Source: Physocladia obscura (taxonomy: Eukaryota > Chytridiomycota > Chytridiomycetes > Chytridiales > Chytriomycetaceae). From it: a stretch of DNA of 20,153 nt. A program made the position numbers and the translations under genes. Under the pieces are notes generated by a model, which saw only the letters and a list, made by a program, of their open reading frames with translations, was not told where the DNA came from and searched no databases. This document shows positions 18,412-20,153 of the stretch, in pieces (the stretch's first letter is position 1; each line of letters opens with the position of its first letter). The stretch is from contig JADGJH010000305.1 of the NCBI GenBank assembly GCA_027596945.1, positions 1-20,153 on the forward strand, in the 5' to 3' direction.

Positions 18412-20153
18412 ATGCGGGTCAAACTTGCAGAACAAGAACGATCCGTGACACTCGAGATTCCGGATTTTCCGTCACTTACACAGCACAGATTCAATACTCT
18501 TGCGGGCATCGGACCTGTTGTGTCGTTTGGTGCAAGCCCGTTTCTTGTATGGTTGGTAATTCGTTTCATTAAGCTTTTGTTTATAGCTTACTTTATGGCA
18601 ATCTAGTGGTCGTAAATGGGGACTCAATGTTTATCCACGTGGCCACGATAGTCGCAATCCAACGAGCAGAATCGACGTATATGTTCATGTTTATGCAAAG
18701 GACGAAAAGGAATCCGAATCTGACTTTCTTGCTTGGGTTGCCGCAAAGAAACTACATTTCAATCTTACTCTAACGGAACTACCACCGCAATCTCTGTCTG
18801 TTAAATACTCTTCTGAAAATCACTGGAGTGATATGGTATGATCTTATTTAAGCAATCAAAATTTTTGTTCTCACATGTTTCTTATACAGGAAGACGGTGC
18901 GGGCTGGTGGTACTTTACGCTCGAAGTTGCCACCCAACTTTTGGAACTCACAGAAGATATTCTCGTTGTAAAACTTTCCTTTGACGAAAAAGGCCCAGCC
19001 CCACCGATTCCCTCACCGTCATCTCAACCAGCAACAATGTTCTCAAACAAAGATCGAGGCGGCGTTCTTCTGAATCCAATCGCGTTAATGTCACGCTCAC
19101 AAAAGTCGTTGCTGTCAAACTTGATTGATCCAAAAGAAATGTATCCATTGTTTCCAACAGCGATCTACCAGCCGGCTCTTGATTCTTTATTCGATAATCC
19201 TGCATTTTCTGATTTTCAATTTTCCGTTGGCTCGCAATTGATTCACGTGCAAAAATGCTTTATTGTTGCAAAATTGACATCTTGGACTCCAACCACAAAA
19301 GATATTGAAGAAATTTCAGGTATTCGATATGAAGTTGCACGATCTTTCTTTAACTTTGTATACTCTGGTCGTTTACCCATGCTCGAAATAAGAGACTCAA
19401 TTGACGCGTTAGCTTTAAGCGAGCTGTGTGTGCTTGGGGAACGATACGGAGAACGTGATTTGACAAGATTTCTCCTTCGCCATTTGTACGCGGCAACAAC
19501 TCCAGCGAATGCAATAACTCTTATAGAAACTCTGGGAGGCAAATCTGATTCAGTACAAGAATTACTCGCCTTTGTGATTTGCAAGAGTTTTAGCACTGTA
19601 AGATGCACCAGTGAATTTTCGAATCTCATTATCGGATGTGTCAGTGGAGGAACAAAAGAACAACGATGTTTAAAAACAAAGAGATTACTGGCGATTTTAA
19701 GAAGACTTGAAACATCTGATTCTTCTGGTCTTGCTTGCAACGCACGAAACAGTGTGAATAACTCATCAAGCAATGTATCTGATAACTTGTCTCCTGGAAT
19801 TACGACCTATTTTGTCCCACCGAGATTAAATTCATTCAATTCAAACAATTCATCGGGAAATAGCACGCCTGAAGCCGCTCCGATCTCACTCACACCTGTA
19901 TTTGATGCGCGCAGATCAAGAGCATTTCGCACCCTTTTATCTACAGCCTCTGTTTCTGACGTGAAATTCGTTGTTGACGGTCGCGAAATATTCGCACAAA
20001 AATGTATACTATCGTCCCTTTCTGATTTTTTTAGCGCTATGTTTTCGGGGCCTTGGGCCGAAAGTTCAGAGACTGGAATTACTGTAATTGAAATTGTTGA
20101 TTTTCCTTTTAACACTTTTCACGCGATGCTCAACTATTTGGTACGATATTTTT
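18412..20153 (+). CDS. MATH-like/tandem BTB domain protein, 3' end outside window
   Basis: BTB proteins commonly act as CUL3 ubiquitin-ligase adaptors; that role here is inferred. Exons 18412-18551, 18607-18835 and 18890-20140 give 494 residues so far. A donor GTACGAT at 20141 shows that the gene continues. Residues 12-145 resemble a MATH/TRAF fold: FLVCGRKWGLNVYPRGHD, then a block with GWWYFTLEV. A first BTB-like domain (about 178-290) has SDFQFSVGSQLIHVQKC, FFNFVYSGRLPM and CVLGERYGERDL; its middle is short. A Ser/Asn-rich linker follows, then a more typical BTB from about 430: SDVKFVVDGREIFAQKCILS, MFSGPWAES, FNTFHAMLNYL. The join at 18551/18607 gives Cys-Gly-Arg-Lys-Trp in the MATH-like motif. 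I do not recognise a named orthologue. Confidence 0.8.

Overview
The window is nuclear DNA from a small-genome eukaryote. Genes are split by many short GT-AG introns (mostly 46-113 nt), stop codons include both TGA and TAA, AATAAA signals lie close behind stop codons, and the products are core eukaryotic proteins. The proteasome beta-4 and Rad6-like proteins read most like fungal homologues. An early-diverging fungus or another compact opisthokont is the best guess, but the sequence alone does not settle it. There are no bacterial operons, CRISPR arrays, tRNA or rRNA genes that I can see.

Layout: positions 1-956 hold the 5' part of a decayed PIF/Harbinger-type DDE transposase gene on the minus strand. 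An AMMECR1-domain gene follows (994-1787, plus). Positions 1790-3940 are AT-rich and mostly lack clear genes, but contain coding-like fragments and one candidate small minus-strand gene. Then comes a tight ubiquitin-proteasome block: a Ubc6/UBE2J tail-anchored E2 (3979-5308, plus), proteasome subunit beta-4 (5404-6105, plus) and Rad6/UBE2A E2 (6236-7010, minus). ARPC5, a subunit of the Arp2/3 actin nucleator, is divergent from Rad6 (7313-8067 plus, with a possible spliced extension to 8299). COG6 of the Golgi tethering complex follows (8980-11521, plus). On the minus strand are a histone-fold protein resembling DNA polymerase epsilon Dpb4/POLE3 (12040-12642) and a 12-exon P5A ATPase Spf1/ATP13A1 (13184-17381). 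A 1 kb divergent promoter region separates Spf1 from a MATH-like/double-BTB gene (18412-20153, plus) that runs off the right edge.

Exon joins were worked out by hand from reading frame, GT-AG sites and family similarity. For UBE2J, PSMB2, RAD6, COG6, POLE3-like and SPF1 the joined exons give an intact reading frame and a length close to the family norm. Functionally, the UBE2J, proteasome and Spf1 products all act on ER membrane-protein quality control or its downstream degradation, and the BTB protein may be a CUL3 adaptor; whether this neighbourhood means anything is untested. I found no convincing new multi-gene system. The points most worth checking are the possible alternative C-terminus of ARPC5, first coding exons of 5 and 7 nt in neighbouring genes, a non-canonical intron in AMMECR1, a hidden 69-codon minus-strand gene, and a GC-richer block at 12727-13085 that may be an insertion.
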